DNA from: Piscinibacter sp.
GTDB taxonomy: Bacteria; Pseudomonadota; Gammaproteobacteria; Burkholderiales; Burkholderiaceae_C
Length of the DNA: 64,000 nt
Direction: 5' to 3'
NCBI GenBank assembly: GCA_017983795.1
Contig: JAGOAS010000001.1
Location: 395,689 to 459,688 of the forward strand
Numbering within the stretch: the stretch's first letter is position 1; each line of letters starts with the position of its first letter. The notes beneath the pieces were generated by a model, which did no database searches, was not told the origin of the DNA, and saw nothing but the letters and a program-made list of their open reading frames with translations. The position numbers and the translations under genes were made by a program. This document shows, in pieces, positions 10,435-18,894 of the stretch.

Positions 10435-10526
10435 GTCAAGCGCGGGCCATGCCCGATTTAGGTGTGTTTCGAGATGAGTCCGACGCCTATACTCGCCGCG
10501 CCCTTTCGCCCACCAGGAGAACAAGC

Positions 10527-11414
10527 ATGACCCTGCACATCCGATCGCTCACCGCCCTGTCGGCCGCCGCGGCCGCTGCCCTGCTGTCCGGCTGCATGGC
10601 CACCGCCCCCACGGTGGGCGGCGGCGACAAGGGCACCGTCACCGGCGCGGCCGGCGGCGGCACCGCCGAGAACAACAACTCGGCGCTCGAGAAGTGCACC
10701 GAGACGCTCGGCACCCTGGCGATGCAGGAGGATGCCAACGCGCCCTGGTACGTGGGCCTGCGCGAGCACCAGCTCGGCTCCACGCTGCCGGTGCTGCGCC
10801 TGATGGTGCAGCAGAGCAACTGCTTCGTCATCGTCGAGCGCGGCCGCGCGATGAACAACATGATGACCGAGCGCAACCTGCAGGCCAGCGGCGAGATGCG
10901 CGACAACAGCAACTTCGGCAAGGGCCAGATGGTGGCGGCCGACTACACGATGAGCCCGAGCATCCAGTTCGCGCAGAAGACCGGCGGCGCGAGCGCCGGC
11001 CTGCTGACGCGCGCCTTCGGCGGCCTGGGCGCGCTGGCCGGCGGCATGAGCGCCAACGAGGCTTCGACCACGCTGCTGCTGATCGACAACCGCTCGGGCG
11101 TGCAGATCTCGGCGGCCGAGGGCACCTCGAAGAACTACGACTTCAGCCTGTTCGGCGGCTTCTTCGGCGGCTTCGCCGGCGCCGGCGGCGGCTACTCGAA
11201 CACGCCGCAGGGCAAGGTGGTGGTGGCGGCCTTCGCCGACTCGTACAACCAGATGGTCAAGGCGCTGCGCAACTACAAGGCGCAGACCGTCAAGGGCGGC
11301 CTGGGCACGGGCGGGCGCCTGGGCGTGGACGGCGGCACGACGCCGGCCTCCAAGGAAGCCAGCCAGCCGGCCCCGGCGGCGCAGCCCACCAAGCCGCCCG
11401 TCAAGAAGAAGTAA
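10527..11414 (+). CDS. CsgG/HfaB-like outer-membrane lipoprotein
   Basis: 295 residues from the ATG at 10527. A lipoprotein signal peptide with lipobox LLSGC puts the acylated Cys at residue 24. The mature part has the CsgG-type N-terminal pattern GLREHQLGSTLPVLRLMVQQ then FVIVERGRAMNNMMTERNLQ (the -ERxxL- motif of CsgG family proteins) and an ADYTMSPSIQF strand. There is a Gly-rich stretch near residues 165-235 and a Pro/Lys-rich tail ending in KPPVKKK. CsgG proteins form outer-membrane secretion or trafficking pores; what it serves here is unknown as there are no curli genes nearby. A TATACT -10-like hexamer lies at about 10488. Confidence 0.75.
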   Translation: MTLHIRSLTALSAAAAAALLSGCMATAPTVGGGDKGTVTGAAGGGTAENNNSALEKCTETLGTLAMQEDANAPWYVGLREHQLGSTLPVLRLMVQQSNCFVIVERGRAMNNMMTERNLQASGEMRDNSNFGKGQMVAADYTMSPSIQFAQKTGGASAGLLTRAFGGLGALAGGMSANEASTTLLLIDNRSGVQISAAEGTSKNYDFSLFGGFFGGFAGAGGGYSNTPQGKVVVAAFADSYNQMVKALRNYKAQTVKGGLGTGGRLGVDGGTTPASKEASQPAPAAQPTKPPVKKK

Positions 11415-11466
11415 CCCCCGCCGGGCCCGCGCGGCCCGACGTGACGGGTGAGCCCGCGGCGCGAGG

Positions 11467-12441
11467 TCAGTCGACCTTCGCGCCGCTTCTCTTCACCACG
11501 CCGTCGTACTTCGCCAGCTCGGCCTTCACGAAGGCGCCGAACTGCTCCGGCGTGCCCGCCATCGTCTCGGCCATCAGCGTGGCCAGGCGGGCCTTCAGCT
11601 CGGGCGTGGCCAGCGCCTCGACGAAGGCCTTGTTGAGCCGTTGCGTCACCTCGGCCGGCAGCTTCGCCGGGCCGAACAGGCCGAACCAGGTGTGGATGTC
11701 GAAGTTCGCCAGCGCGCCGCCGCTCTCGGCGATCGTCGGCAGCTCGGGCACCGCAGCCGAGCGCTTCGCAGTGGTGACGGCGAGCGCGCGCAGCTTGCCG
11801 GCCTTGACGTTGGCCGAGGCCGAGGCAAGGTTGTCGAAGTTGAGATCGACCTGGCCCGACAGCAGCGCCAGCTGCGCCGGGTTGCCGCCGGCGTAGGGGA
11901 TGTGCACCATGAACACGCCCGCTTGCGCCTTGAACATCTCGCCGGCCAGGTGCCCGGCACTGCCGTTGCCGCCCGAGCCGTAGTTGAGCTTGCCGGGGTT
12001 GCGCTTGGCGAAGGCGACCAGATCGGCCACGCTCTTCACGCCGTAGCGATCGGCCGCCTCGGGGTTCATCACCAGCACGTTGGGCACCTGCGCCACGCCG
12101 GTGATGGGCGTGAAGTCGCGCAGCGGGTCGTAGGGCATCTTCGCGTACAGCCACGGGTTGATGGCGTGCGTGGCCACCGCACCCATCACGAGGGTCGTGC
12201 CGTCGGGTGCGGCCTTGGCGGCGAGGTCGGCGCCGAGGTTGCCGCCCGCGCCGGGCCGGTTGTCGACGATCACGGTGCCGAGGCTGTCCTTGACCCGCTC
12301 GGCCAGCGCCCGCGCGACGATGTCCAGCGGGCCGCCGGGCGGGTAGGGCACGATCAGGCGGATGGGCTTGCCCGGTTGGGCGAAGGCCGGGGCGGCCAGC
12401 GCGGCCGCGGCCAGGGTCAGGAGATCACGCCTGCGCGCCAT
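11467..12441 (-). CDS. Tripartite tricarboxylate transporter substrate-binding protein (Bug family)
   Basis: Periplasmic binding protein, 324 residues. The N-terminus has Arg residues followed by a hydrophobic run ending AAPAFAQ (signal peptide). Bug hallmarks: KPIRLIVPYPPGGPLDIVAR, VDNRPGAGGNLGADLAAKA, ATHAINPWLY and HIPYAGGNPA. Bug proteins are hugely expanded in Burkholderiales; most are orphans, and here too no TctA/TctB genes adjoin. Its start overlaps the end of the reductase gene by 17 bp, so the two are likely co-transcribed. Confidence 0.93.
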   Translation of the reverse strand: MARRRDLLTLAAAALAAPAFAQPGKPIRLIVPYPPGGPLDIVARALAERVKDSLGTVIVDNRPGAGGNLGADLAAKAAPDGTTLVMGAVATHAINPWLYAKMPYDPLRDFTPITGVAQVPNVLVMNPEAADRYGVKSVADLVAFAKRNPGKLNYGSGGNGSAGHLAGEMFKAQAGVFMVHIPYAGGNPAQLALLSGQVDLNFDNLASASANVKAGKLRALAVTTAKRSAAVPELPTIAESGGALANFDIHTWFGLFGPAKLPAEVTQRLNKAFVEALATPELKARLATLMAETMAGTPEQFGAFVKAELAKYDGVVKRSGAKVD

Positions 12442-13468
12442 GCTTGTCTGCTTCCGAAGTGAAACTGTCTGCGTAGAACTCGTCCGCGGGCAGGCCGCAG
12501 CGAGCGAGAAAATCCTTCTGGGCCGACTCCACCATGATGGGCGCGCCGCAGGCGTAGACCTGATGGCCGGAGAGATCGGGCAGATCGGCCATCACGGCCT
12601 GGTGCACGAGGCCGGTGCGCCCCTTCCAGCCGTCCTCCGGCTTCGGCTCGGAAAGCACCGGCACGTAGCGCAGGTTCGGCAGTCGCGCCGCCGCGGCCTC
12701 GGCCCAGTCGTGCAGGTAGAGATCGGCCTTGCTGCGGCAACCCCAGTAGAGCACCGCCGGCCGCGTGAGGCCCTTGAACTCCAGGTATTCGATGATGGCC
12801 TTGATGGGCGCGAAGCCGGTGCCCGAGGCGAGCAGCACGATGGGCTTGTCGCTGTCCTCGCGCAGGAAGAAGCTGCCGAACGGCCCTTCGAGGCGCAGGA
12901 TCTCCTTCTCCTTCATCGCGCCGAAGACATGCTCGGTGAACTTGCCGCCCGGCATGTGGCGGATGTGCAGCTCGATGGCCGGCTTGTCGGCCTGCGTGTG
13001 CGGCGCGTTGGCCATCGAGTAGCTGCGCCGCGCGCCGTCGCGCAGGATGAACTCGACGTACTGGCCGGCGTGGTAGCGCAGCACTTCATTGGCGGGCAGC
13101 TGCAGCGTGAGCACGGCCACGTCGGGCGCGGGCCTGGCGATCGCCATCACGCGCGCCGGCATCTTGCGCACCGGGAACTCGCCGGCGCCGGGCACGGTGC
13201 GTGCCTCGATCACCACGTCGCTCTGCGGCGCGGCGCAGCAGGTCAGCATGAAGCCGGCGGCTTCCTCCTCGGCCGAGAGTGCCTTGGCCTGGTGCGCACC
13301 GTGGATCACGCGGCCTTCGAGCAGGCGGCTCTTGCAGGAGCCGCAGGCGCCGTCCTTGCAGCCGTAGGGCAGGCCGATGCCAGCCTGGATCGCGGCGTGG
13401 AGGATGGGCTCGTCGCGTTCGACGCTGAAGCTGCGGCCGCTGGGCCGCACGGTCACGGTGAAGGGCAT
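12425..13468 (-). CDS. 2Fe-2S flavoprotein reductase (CDP-6-deoxy-delta-3,4-glucoseen reductase-like)
   Basis: 347 residues: an N-terminal plant-type ferredoxin domain with cluster ligands Cys37, Cys42, Cys45 and Cys77/78 (GCKDGACGSC, MLTCC), then an FAD-binding barrel with RRSYSMANAP and an NAD(P)H-binding domain with LASGTGFAPIKAIIEYL. This is the layout of AscD/phenol hydroxylase-type reductases, often annotated in Burkholderiales as CDP-6-deoxy-delta-3,4-glucoseen reductase without evidence of a sugar pathway. Its electron acceptor is not identifiable from the neighbours. Divergent from the epimerase gene at 13525. Confidence 0.85.
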   Translation of the reverse strand: MPFTVTVRPSGRSFSVERDEPILHAAIQAGIGLPYGCKDGACGSCKSRLLEGRVIHGAHQAKALSAEEEAAGFMLTCCAAPQSDVVIEARTVPGAGEFPVRKMPARVMAIARPAPDVAVLTLQLPANEVLRYHAGQYVEFILRDGARRSYSMANAPHTQADKPAIELHIRHMPGGKFTEHVFGAMKEKEILRLEGPFGSFFLREDSDKPIVLLASGTGFAPIKAIIEYLEFKGLTRPAVLYWGCRSKADLYLHDWAEAAAARLPNLRYVPVLSEPKPEDGWKGRTGLVHQAVMADLPDLSGHQVYACGAPIMVESAQKDFLARCGLPADEFYADSFTSEADKHGAQA

Positions 13469-13524
13469 GGCGAGGGTCTTAGACTGGCGGGAAGACGCAA
13501 CCCGCGATTGTGCCCCGAGCCACC

Positions 13525-14427
13525 ATGACCCTGGCCTGCCCCTCTCCCGCGCGCCGCAAGCGGCCGGTGCTCCTGATCGTCGGCTGCGGCGACGTCGGCC
13601 TGCGCGTGGCGCGCCTGCTGCGCGGCCGCTGGCGGCTGCTCGGCATCACCACCAGTACGGAGCGCAAGGCCGAGTTGCGTGCGGCCGGCATCGTGCCGCT
13701 GGTGGCCGATCTCGACGCGCCGGCAACGCTGCAGCGCGCCGCCGGCCTGGCCGACGCGGTGCTGCACCTCGCGCCGCCGCCGCTGCAGGGGCGCAGCGAT
13801 CCGCGCACCGCCAGCCTGCTGGCCGCGCTGGCGCGGCGCGGCGGCGTGCGCCGCATTGTCTACGGCAGCACCACCGGCGTGTACGGCGATTGCGGCGGCG
13901 CGCGCTTCGACGAGACACGCGCCGTCGCGCCGGCCACCGATCGCGCGCGGCGCCGCGTCGATGCCGAGCAGCGCCTGCGCGTGTTCGGGCGCCGCACCGG
14001 CACGCCGGTGACGATCCTGCGCATCCCGGGCATCTACGCGTCGGATAGGCCCGGCGGTCATCCGCGCGAGCGCCTGGCGCGCGGCACGCCGGTGCTGGCC
14101 GCGGACGACGACGTCTACACCAACCACATCCACGCCGACGACCTGGCGCGCGCCTGCGTGGCCGCGCTGCACCGCGGGCTGCCGCAGCGCATCGTGCACG
14201 CCAGCGACGACACCGAGCTGAAGATGGGCGACTACTTCGACCTCGCCGCCGGGCTCTGCGGCCTGCCGCGCCCGCCGCGCATCACGCGCGCGCAGGCGCG
14301 CGAGCAGCTCGCGCCGATGGCGCTCAGCTTCATGAGCGAATCGCGGCGGCTCGCGAACATGCGCCTCAAGCGCGAGCTGCGGCTGGTGCTGCAGTACCCG
14401 ACGGTCCACACGGGCTTGAGCGCCTGA
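13525..14427 (+). CDS. NAD-dependent epimerase/dehydratase-like (atypical SDR) protein
   Basis: 300 residues from the ATG at 13525 (a GTG at 13510 is also possible). Rossmann fold start VLLIVGCGDVGLRVARLL, a VYGSTTGVYGDCGG motif where the Ser/Tyr pair of extended SDRs would lie, and TILRIPGIYASDRP. The tail has ARAQAREQLAPMALSFMSESRR, seen in the YeeZ/SDR_a7 group of atypical SDRs. Substrate unknown. Alone on its strand between two minus-strand genes. Confidence 0.8.
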   Translation: MTLACPSPARRKRPVLLIVGCGDVGLRVARLLRGRWRLLGITTSTERKAELRAAGIVPLVADLDAPATLQRAAGLADAVLHLAPPPLQGRSDPRTASLLAALARRGGVRRIVYGSTTGVYGDCGGARFDETRAVAPATDRARRRVDAEQRLRVFGRRTGTPVTILRIPGIYASDRPGGHPRERLARGTPVLAADDDVYTNHIHADDLARACVAALHRGLPQRIVHASDDTELKMGDYFDLAAGLCGLPRPPRITRAQAREQLAPMALSFMSESRRLANMRLKRELRLVLQYPTVHTGLSA

Positions 14428-14449
14428 CGCTCAGAGCCCGCGCGCCATC

Positions 14450-15037
14450 TCAGCGCCGGCCGAAAGGCGGCTGGCCGCGCCAGTAGCGCATCATCAGGAA
14501 GCCGCCGAGCATGCCGCCGAGGTGGGCGAAGTGGGCGACGCCGGAGGCCGTGCCGGTCACGCCGAAGAGCAGCTCGAGACCGCCGAACACCATCACGAAG
14601 GTCTTGGCCTTCATCGGGATGGGCGGGAACAGCGGCATGATGATGCGGTTGGGGAACATCATGCCGAAGGCCAGCAGCAGGCCGAACAGGCCGCCGGAGG
14701 CGCCCACGGTGGGCGCGCCGCCGATCAGCAGGCCCACCACGAGCTGCGTCAGCGCCGCGGTGAGCACGCTGGCGAAGTAGAACTGCAGGTAGCGCTTGCC
14801 GCCCCACAGGCGCTCGAGTTCCGAGCCGAACATCCACAGGCCGAGCATGTTGAAGAACAGGTGGCCGACGCTGCCGTGCAGGAAGGCGTACGTCACCACC
14901 TGCCAGGGCATGAAGTGCGTGCCCAGCGGCCAGAGCGCGAACAGGGCCGTCAGCATGCGGCCGAACAGCATGTCGGCGGCGAACAGCGCCACGTTGATGA
15001 GCAGCAGCGCCTGGGTGATGGGGGGAAGAGGTGGCAT
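14450..15037 (-). CDS. Rhomboid family intramembrane serine protease
   Basis: 195 residues, about six membrane helices. Rhomboid motifs: LWPLGTHFMPWQVVTYAFLH, HLFFNMLGLWMFG, the catalytic Ser in VGASGGLFGL near residue 113, and the catalytic His in HFAHLGGMLGGFLMMRY near 170. The start chosen at 15037 (MPPLPPITQALLLINVALFA) puts the first helix at the N-terminus; the upstream in-frame extension runs into tRNA-Leu. Cleaves membrane proteins; substrates unknown. Confidence 0.92.
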   Translation of the reverse strand: MPPLPPITQALLLINVALFAADMLFGRMLTALFALWPLGTHFMPWQVVTYAFLHGSVGHLFFNMLGLWMFGSELERLWGGKRYLQFYFASVLTAALTQLVVGLLIGGAPTVGASGGLFGLLLAFGMMFPNRIIMPLFPPIPMKAKTFVMVFGGLELLFGVTGTASGVAHFAHLGGMLGGFLMMRYWRGQPPFGRR

Positions 15038-15058
15038 GAACGCAGCCTGAGAGTGGTC

Positions 15059-15143
15059 TGGTGCCCCGGGTCGGACTCGAACCGACACTCCTTGCGGAAC
15101 GGGATTTTGAGTCCCGCGTGTCTACCGGTTTCACCACCGGGGC
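15059..15143 (-). tRNA. tRNA-Leu(CAA)
   Basis: 85-nt type II tRNA. Acceptor GCCCCGG/CCGGGGC, discriminator A, encoded CCA. Anticodon loop CTCAAAA gives CAA. A long variable arm (TTCCGCAAGGAG region) and T-loop TTCGAGT are intact. A CATAAT hexamer on the minus strand at 15176-15181 may be the -10 box. Confidence 0.97.
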
Positions 15144-15237
15144 AGGTGCGCCTTGCCGCAGCGGCAAGGGCGCGGATTATGTCATGCACCCTGCGCGGGC
15201 TCGCAGCGCCTGCGACAATCGCCGCGAGGAGAGACCC

Positions 15238-16164
15238 GTGAGCGACGACACCCGAGAGGCCCCCCGCTACCCGACGCTGGAAGACGTGATCGGCAACACG
15301 CCGCTGGTGCGGCTGGTGCGCCTGCCCGGCGCCGAGAACGAGCGCCGCGGCAACGTGATCCTCGGCAAGCTCGAGGGCAACAACCCGGCCGGTTCGGTGA
15401 AGGATCGCCCGGCCATCAGCATGATCCGGCGCGCCGAGGAGCGCGGCGAGATCAAGCCGGGCGACACGCTGATCGAGGCGACCTCGGGCAACACCGGCAT
15501 CGCGCTGGCGATGGCCGCGGCGATGCGTGGCTACCGCATGCTGCTGATCATGCCGGAGGATCTTTCCATCGAGCGTGCGCAGACCATGAAGGCCTTCGGC
15601 GCGGAACTCATCCTCACGCCGCGCTCGGGCGGCATGGAGTACGCGCGCGACCTCGCCGAGCAGATGCAGCGCGAGGGCAAGGGCCGCGTGCTCGACCAGT
15701 TCGCCAATGCCGACAACCCGCGCATCCACTACGAGACCACCGGCCCGGAGATCTGGCGCGACACGGCCGGGCGCGTCACGCACTTCGTCAGCGCGATGGG
15801 CACCACCGGCAGCATCACCGGCACCTCGCGCTTCCTCAAGGAACGCAACGAGGCGGTGCGCGTGATCGGCGCGCAGCCGAGCGAAGGCTCGCGCATTCCT
15901 GGCATCCGCAAGTGGCCGGCCGAGTACATGCCGAAGATCTACGACCCGGCCTGGATCGACGAGACGGTGTCGGTGAGCCAGGCCGATGCGGAGGAGATGG
16001 CGCGCCGCCTCGCGCGCGAGGAAGGCCTGTTCGCGGGCATCTCCGCCGCCGGCGCCTGCTGGGTGGCGCTGCAGGTTGCCAAGCAGGTGCAGAACGCGAC
16101 CATCGTCTTCATCGTCTGCGACCGAGGCGACCGCTACCTGTCCACCGGCGTGTTCCCGGCATGA
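15238..16164 (+). CDS. cysM: Cysteine synthase B (O-acetylserine sulfhydrylase) CysM
   Basis: PLP enzyme making cysteine (or S-sulfocysteine) from O-acetylserine. 308 residues from a GTG start at 15238, chosen because GAGGAGA lies just upstream and homologues start near this point; the ATG at 15184 lacks such a site. PLP lysine Lys55 in GSVKDRP, phosphate-binding TSGNTG near residue 83, and PSEGSRIPGIRKWPAEYMPK, which is specific to the CysM type. The stop overlaps the nudix gene by 4 bp. Confidence 0.95.
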   Translation: MSDDTREAPRYPTLEDVIGNTPLVRLVRLPGAENERRGNVILGKLEGNNPAGSVKDRPAISMIRRAEERGEIKPGDTLIEATSGNTGIALAMAAAMRGYRMLLIMPEDLSIERAQTMKAFGAELILTPRSGGMEYARDLAEQMQREGKGRVLDQFANADNPRIHYETTGPEIWRDTAGRVTHFVSAMGTTGSITGTSRFLKERNEAVRVIGAQPSEGSRIPGIRKWPAEYMPKIYDPAWIDETVSVSQADAEEMARRLAREEGLFAGISAAGACWVALQVAKQVQNATIVFIVCDRGDRYLSTGVFPA

Positions 16165-16700
16165 CGGGAGACTTCCGCTTCTGCCCGCAGTGCGCGACGC
16201 CGCTGCAATGGCTGGCGCGCGAGGAAGACGGCGGGCCGAAGGAACGCCTGCGCTGCCCGGCCTGCGAGTGGACGCACTGGAACAACCCCACGCCGGTGCT
16301 GGCGGCGGTGGTCGAGATGATCGACCGCGAGGGCCGCATCCTGCTGGCGCGCAACGCCGCCTGGAGCGGCCGCATGTTCGCGCTCATCACCGGCTTCATG
16401 GAAGCGGGCGAGACGCCGCAAGACGGCATCGCGCGCGAGGTGCTGGAGGAGACGGCCGTCGCCGTCGAGTCGGTGAACCTGATCGGCGTGTACGACTTCC
16501 AGCGCATGAACCAGGTGATCATCGCCTACCACGTGGCGGCGCGCGGCGAGATCCGGCTCTCGCCCGAACTGGCCGAGTACAAGCTGTTCGCGCCGCAGGA
16601 CCTGCGCTGCTGGCCGGCCGGCACGGGCTATGCGCTGGCCGACTGGCTGCGCTCGCGGGGGCATCAACCCCAGTTCATGGAGCTTCCGCCGCGCCCGTAG
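16161..16700 (+). CDS. NUDIX hydrolase with zinc ribbon (NudC-like)
   Basis: 179 residues. An N-terminal zinc ribbon with Cys8, Cys11, Cys32 and Cys35 is followed by a Nudix box from Gly78 (GFMEAGETPQDGIAREVLEE) in which the usual Gly of the REUXEEXGU core is replaced by Ala99. Resembles short NADH-pyrophosphatase/ADP-ribose type enzymes; NudC proper is longer, so the exact substrate is uncertain. ATGA-coupled to cysM. Confidence 0.88.
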   Translation: MTGDFRFCPQCATPLQWLAREEDGGPKERLRCPACEWTHWNNPTPVLAAVVEMIDREGRILLARNAAWSGRMFALITGFMEAGETPQDGIAREVLEETAVAVESVNLIGVYDFQRMNQVIIAYHVAARGEIRLSPELAEYKLFAPQDLRCWPAGTGYALADWLRSRGHQPQFMELPPRP

Positions 16701-16732
16701 AATCCCGGTTCGCCCGCCAGCCAGCCACCGAT

Positions 16733-16960
16733 ATGGACGCCCAGAAAGAGATCGACACCCGCGGCCTGAACTGCCCGCTGCCCATCCTGAAGGCCAAGAA
16801 GGCCTTGGCGGACATGCAGAGCGGCGACATCCTGAAGGTGGTGGCCACCGACCCCGGTTCGGTGCGCGACTTCCAGGCCTTCGCGCGCCAGACCGGCAAC
16901 GAACTCGTCGAGCAGTCTTCGGCCAACGACGAGTTCACGCACTTCCTCAGAAGGCGCTGA
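16733..16960 (+). CDS. tusA: Sulfurtransferase TusA family protein
   Basis: 75-residue protein with the conserved CPxP motif (GLNCPLPILK, active Cys14) that carries persulfide sulfur for tRNA 2-thiolation or other sulfur transfer. The C-terminus VEQSSANDEFTHFLRRR fits the SirA/TusA fold. It follows cysM-nudix by 32 bp and may share their transcript. Its end faces galU across 9 bp. Confidence 0.93.
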   Translation: MDAQKEIDTRGLNCPLPILKAKKALADMQSGDILKVVATDPGSVRDFQAFARQTGNELVEQSSANDEFTHFLRRR

Positions 16961-16969
16961 GCGCGCCTT

Positions 16970-17836
16970 TCAGAGCTCCAGCGATTTCAGGTAGTCGCGG
17001 AAGCCCGCACCGAGTTGCGGGTGTGCCAGCGCCAGCTCCACGTTGGCCTGCAGGAAGCCTTCCTTGCTGCCGCAGTCGTAGCGCCGGCCGTCGTAGCGGT
17101 AGGCGAATACCTTCTCGCGGCGCAGCAGCCCGGCGATGCCGTCGGTGAGCTGGATCTCGCCGCCCACGCCGCGCGGCTGGTTCAGGATCTCATGGAACAC
17201 GCCCGGCGTGAGGATGTAGCGGCCCGCCACGCCCAGCCGTGAGGGCGCCACTTCCGGGGCGGGCTTCTCGACGATGCGCTGGATGTCGATCATGCGATCG
17301 TTGACCGGGTTGCCCGCCACGATGCCGTAGCGGCGCGTGTGTTCGGCCGGCACTTCCTGCACCGCGATGATGGAGGTGCGCCACTCGGCGAACTGCTCGG
17401 TCATCTGCGCGAGGATGGGCTTCTCGCCGACCATCAGGTCGTCGGCCAGCAAGACCGCGAAGGGTTCGTTGCCCACCAGGCGCTGGCCGCACAGCACGGC
17501 GTGGCCGAGGCCGAGCGCCTGGGCCTGGCGCACGTAGATGCACTCCATGTCGTCGGGCTTGACGCTGCGCACCACGTCGAGCAGTTCCTGCTTGCCCGCC
17601 TGTTCGAGGGCTACTTCCAGCTCGAAGGTCATGTCAAAGTGGTCTTCGATCGGGCGTTTGTGGCGGCCGGTCACGAAGATCATCTCGCGCACGCCGGCGG
17701 CATAGGCCTCCTCGACGGCATACTGGATCAGCGGCTTATCCACCACCGGCAGCATCTCCTTGGGCTGGGCCTTGGTGGCGGGAAGGAAACGGGTGCCGAG
17801 GCCGGCTACCGGAAAGATCGCCTTGTTGACTTTCAT
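16970..17836 (-). CDS. galU: UTP-glucose-1-phosphate uridylyltransferase GalU
   Basis: 288 residues making UDP-glucose. Nucleotidyltransferase signature [20 protein letters not shown] at the start, [34 protein letters not shown] and the EKP motif ([13 protein letters not shown]). Full length for the bacterial family. Convergent with tusA and divergent from the gene at 17917. Confidence 0.97.
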   Translation of the reverse strand: MKVNKAIFPVAGLGTRFLPATKAQPKEMLPVVDKPLIQYAVEEAYAAGVREMIFVTGRHKRPIEDHFDMTFELEVALEQAGKQELLDVVRSVKPDDMECIYVRQAQALGLGHAVLCGQRLVGNEPFAVLLADDLMVGEKPILAQMTEQFAEWRTSIIAVQEVPAEHTRRYGIVAGNPVNDRMIDIQRIVEKPAPEVAPSRLGVAGRYILTPGVFHEILNQPRGVGGEIQLTDGIAGLLRREKVFAYRYDGRRYDCGSKEGFLQANVELALAHPQLGAGFRDYLKSLEL

Positions 17837-17916
17837 TTACTTACAATGCGTGCTCGATAGCCAAATTCTTGCACGGGCTTCGATGGCCGGAGCGGCACCC
17901 AACCTCCCTCGAACGC

Positions 17917-18894
17917 ATGGATCTGCTGGTCGTTGAGCCCCTCGAACAAGAGGTGATGCAGTGGCTCGAATCGCGCCACGCGGTGCGCTTCGCGCCCGAG
18001 CTGGCGCTGGAGCCGCGCGCGCTGCGCCAGGCGCTGTACAACGTGCGCGCCATCATCGTGCCGCCGAGTTGCGCGATCGACGCCCAGGCACTGCACTACG
18101 CGCCGGTGCTGCGCGCGGTGGGCCGGGTCAGCGCCGGCGCCGAGAATATCGACCTGGATGCCTGCGCGCGCGCCGGCGTCGAGGTGGTGCGCAGCCTCAC
18201 GGCCAGCGCCCAGGCCGAGGCCGAGTTCATGATCGGCGCGCTGCTGTCGATGCTGCGCCGCGTGCCGGTGGTGGGCAGCGACGGCATGCTGGTCGGCCGC
18301 GAGCTCGGTGCCGCCACGGTGGGCCTGATCGGCATGCCGCCGGCGGCGCGCTCGATGTCGCAACTGCTCGGCGCCTTCGGCTCCAAGGTGGTGGGCTACG
18401 ACCCCTCGCTGCACGCCAGCGACTCGGTGTGGGAGCGCTGGCGCGTGCGCCCCATGGGCCTGCGCGAGCTGCTCGAATGCGCCGACGCGGTGTGCGTGCA
18501 GCTGGCCTATTTCAGCCGCTACCAGGGCCTGCTCGGCGACCGCTTCCTGCCCTACTGCAAGCCCAACCAGGTGATCGTCAGCACGGCGCACTCGGCGCTG
18601 TTCGACGAGCGCGCGCTGGCCGACGTGCTCGCCAGCGGCCGCGTGGCCGCGGCGTGGTTCGACAGCCTGGAACCCGGTGCACTCGACAGCGGCCGGCCGC
18701 TGGCCGGCATCGGCACGCTGCAGGTCACGCCGCGCGTGGCCAGCACCACGCGCGAATCGCGCCTGCGCAGCGCCTGGGCGGTGGCGCGGCGCATCGACGA
18801 GCTGGTCGCGATCGCGCCGCAGCCGCAGCGCGACTTCAGGCCGACGGACCCAAGCGTGCCAGCTGATCTCGCAGACGGTCCCTTGTCGCCGTGA
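17917..18894 (+). CDS. D-2-hydroxyacid dehydrogenase-like NAD-binding protein
   Basis: 325 residues from the ATG at 17917. Reads like the D-isomer 2-hydroxyacid dehydrogenase family: [20 protein letters not shown], an [18 protein letters not shown] segment, then a nucleotide-binding fold ([20 protein letters not shown]) that lacks the canonical GxGxx[21 protein letters not shown] and VTPRVASTT follow. The missing glycine motif and shifted catalytic residues suggest an altered activity. The 3' end overlaps the valS 3' end by 59 bp (convergent). Confidence 0.75.
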   Translation: MDLLVVEPLEQEVMQWLESRHAVRFAPELALEPRALRQALYNVRAIIVPPSCAIDAQALHYAPVLRAVGRVSAGAENIDLDACARAGVEVVRSLTASAQAEAEFMIGALLSMLRRVPVVGSDGMLVGRELGAATVGLIGMPPAARSMSQLLGAFGSKVVGYDPSLHASDSVWERWRVRPMGLRELLECADAVCVQLAYFSRYQGLLGDRFLPYCKPNQVIVSTAHSALFDERALADVLASGRVAAAWFDSLEPGALDSGRPLAGIGTLQVTPRVASTTRESRLRSAWAVARRIDELVAIAPQPQRDFRPTDPSVPADLADGPLSP